A stretch of DNA of 64,000 nucleotides from Phaseolus vulgaris. Lineage: Eukaryota > Streptophyta > Magnoliopsida > Fabales > Fabaceae. Location of the stretch: contig NC_023754.2 of the NCBI RefSeq assembly GCF_000499845.2, positions 25,144,611 through 25,208,610 on the forward strand. Direction: 5' to 3'. A program made the position numbers and the translations under genes. Of this stretch, positions 62,750 to 64,000 are shown in pieces. The notes under the pieces were generated by a model that saw only the letters and a program-made list of their open reading frames with translations, was not told where the DNA came from and ran no database searches. Position 1 is the stretch's first letter, and each line of letters starts with the position of its first letter.

Positions 62750-64000
62750 TGCGGTCAGAAGAGTGGTTCAGGTGTGGAGAGGCACATGCGGAGTACCATG
62801 GAGGCGAAAGAGATGTGAAAGAAGAAGAGGAAAATGGGGGTAGCAGTAGTAGAAGCAGTACCGTAGTAGTTGAGTTTCAGATCGCGACTGGTTGTACAAG
62901 GCAAGGCCATTAAAGAAAGAAAGGGACAGATATTGGAGATTCGAAGCTTGGTGTAATGAAGAGAGAGAATAACCAAAAGCACACAAGACTGTTGTGTTGT
63001 GCTGTGTCGCTTTGAGTGTGTGAGTTTGTGTGTGTCGGCGAAAATAAGAAACTTGAAAAAATTAATACTGCAATGTACTGCATAAAAGTACTGGAACTAA
63101 TAATAATATAGGAAGAAGCGAAAAATAATAATGTGAAATGGGTGGGTGATTATTTTATTTATTTGGGTCCCATACCTTTTTTCCCTTCTGAGGTTTTGGA
63201 TTTTGTGGCTTTCGTTTGCACATTCTCATTCTACACCTTTCGGGCTTTTACCCTTCAAACTCTGTCATTTCAGCTTTCCCAGCTTCTCTTCCCTTCATAC
63301 CACTTTTGTACTCACATCCCTCTCACCTGCTCCACGGCCCAAAAATCTCAGATTACTCTTAATTCAAAATCGCAATCTTGTGTGTTCAAACATTAAATCA
63401 TTTGGAAATGTATTAATGCCAGATAAAAGTGCAAATCATCCCTATCACCACGTAATATGGAATTTTAGGGAATGACAAATAAAGATTAAGATAATTTCTT
63501 TTTAATAGAGAAATTCAAATGTATACAACAAAATAGATTCTTTTTTATATGAAATTTAAAAAAAGTTTTAAATCCTATAATTTTATTAAAGTAATTAAAT
63601 AATTTAAAATTAACCTAATCATTCAGAATTTAAAAATTTTCATAATCTTAAATTTTTTTTTTTGTTAGAGTATGATAAGCTTAATTAAGACCGAGACTTT
63701 TTTTATTGATATGGATTTTGATTAGAGCTTTTTATTGATGTTGATATTTTGTAGATCACTTTTATTTCTTAATTGATATTAGTAGATTTTGTTATCAATG
63801 TTGAAAAACAAAGTATATTTTGGCATACATGAATTGGATTTTTTCAATTTACATCTATTATGATTATTCTGTATTGATATATATAATAAGTTTTTTTTAT
63901 CATCAACACATAATGTTTTTCTACAGTGGATTGTTAGAATTTTTTTAATATTAATTGGAAATGACTTTCAGTTAATGCTAACTAAAATTAGTTTAAGTAA
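62750..64000. other. 5' leader and upstream region of the receptor-kinase gene
   Basis: On the minus strand, about 62750-63010 is probably the 5' UTR. The pyrimidine-rich and GT-rich tract near 63000-63040 is likely close to the transcription start. Beyond 63450 the sequence is AT-rich with a TTTTTATTGAT repeat-like phrase (63690-63790). I see no gene. Confidence 0.5.

Noticed and set aside
62361..62982. Plus- and minus-strand frames of 72-160 codons
   Set aside because: They overlap exon 1, intron 1 and the leader of the receptor-kinase gene; the plus-strand frame is antisense to the signal-peptide exon.
1..64000. Transfer RNA, ribosomal RNA and viral sequences
   Set aside because: No T-loop box with matching acceptor stem, no rRNA core motifs, and no viral protein or integrated pararetroviral motifs were recognised; a covariance-model search was not possible.

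Overview
This is a plant nuclear genome window, very probably from a legume of the soybean/bean/cowpea tribe (Phaseoleae). The evidence is seven intron-rich genes with GT-AG (and two GC-AG) introns, AT-rich spacers, CACTA-type and Mutator-type transposon remnants, and a KNOX homeobox protein whose N-terminus and C-terminus resemble soybean SBH1. There are no prokaryotic or viral features. Exon coordinates were spliced by hand from frame continuity, splice consensus and family alignment, and every model closes in frame.

Layout. 1-660: subterminal repeats of a CACTA-like transposon cut by the window edge. 3811-11640 (+): a membrane-anchored, organelle-targeted AAA+ ATPase (13 exons, 573 aa) whose sixth intron carries a GC-rich 26-bp minisatellite between two direct repeats of about 520 bp. 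13330-16806 and 18103-21449 (+): two tandem copies of a PUX4-type SEP-UBX cofactor of CDC48/p97. 21450-36929: a 15-kb AT-rich gene desert with a CACTA MITE, a telomere-box island and a foldback repeat. 36930-42355 (+): a class I KNOX gene of the SHOOT MERISTEMLESS/SBH1 type. 45843-49004 (+): mitochondrial ribosomal protein mL46. 49582-49774: a broken fragment of a Hep_59/Tls1-like gene. 50139-50532: a Mutator-like MITE with a perfect 9-bp target duplication. 51053-55172 (+): mitochondrial ribosomal protein uL4m. 57165-62749 (-): a STRUBBELIG-receptor-family leucine-rich-repeat receptor kinase (16 exons, 713 aa) with non-catalytic kinase motifs.

There is no operon-like logic, but some neighbours are notable. 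Two mitoribosomal large-subunit genes sit side by side in the same orientation. The AAA+ gene lies next to the PUX4 genes, which I believe from memory mirrors the Arabidopsis chromosome 4 order. The large non-coding interval before the STM-like gene, plus its 3.8-kb second intron, is the natural place to look for meristem regulatory DNA. I found no new molecular system. The most unusual items are the CpG-rich intronic minisatellite, the stop-free intron 1 of the AAA+ gene that could be retained, the two GC-AG introns, and the degenerate catalytic motifs of the receptor kinase.
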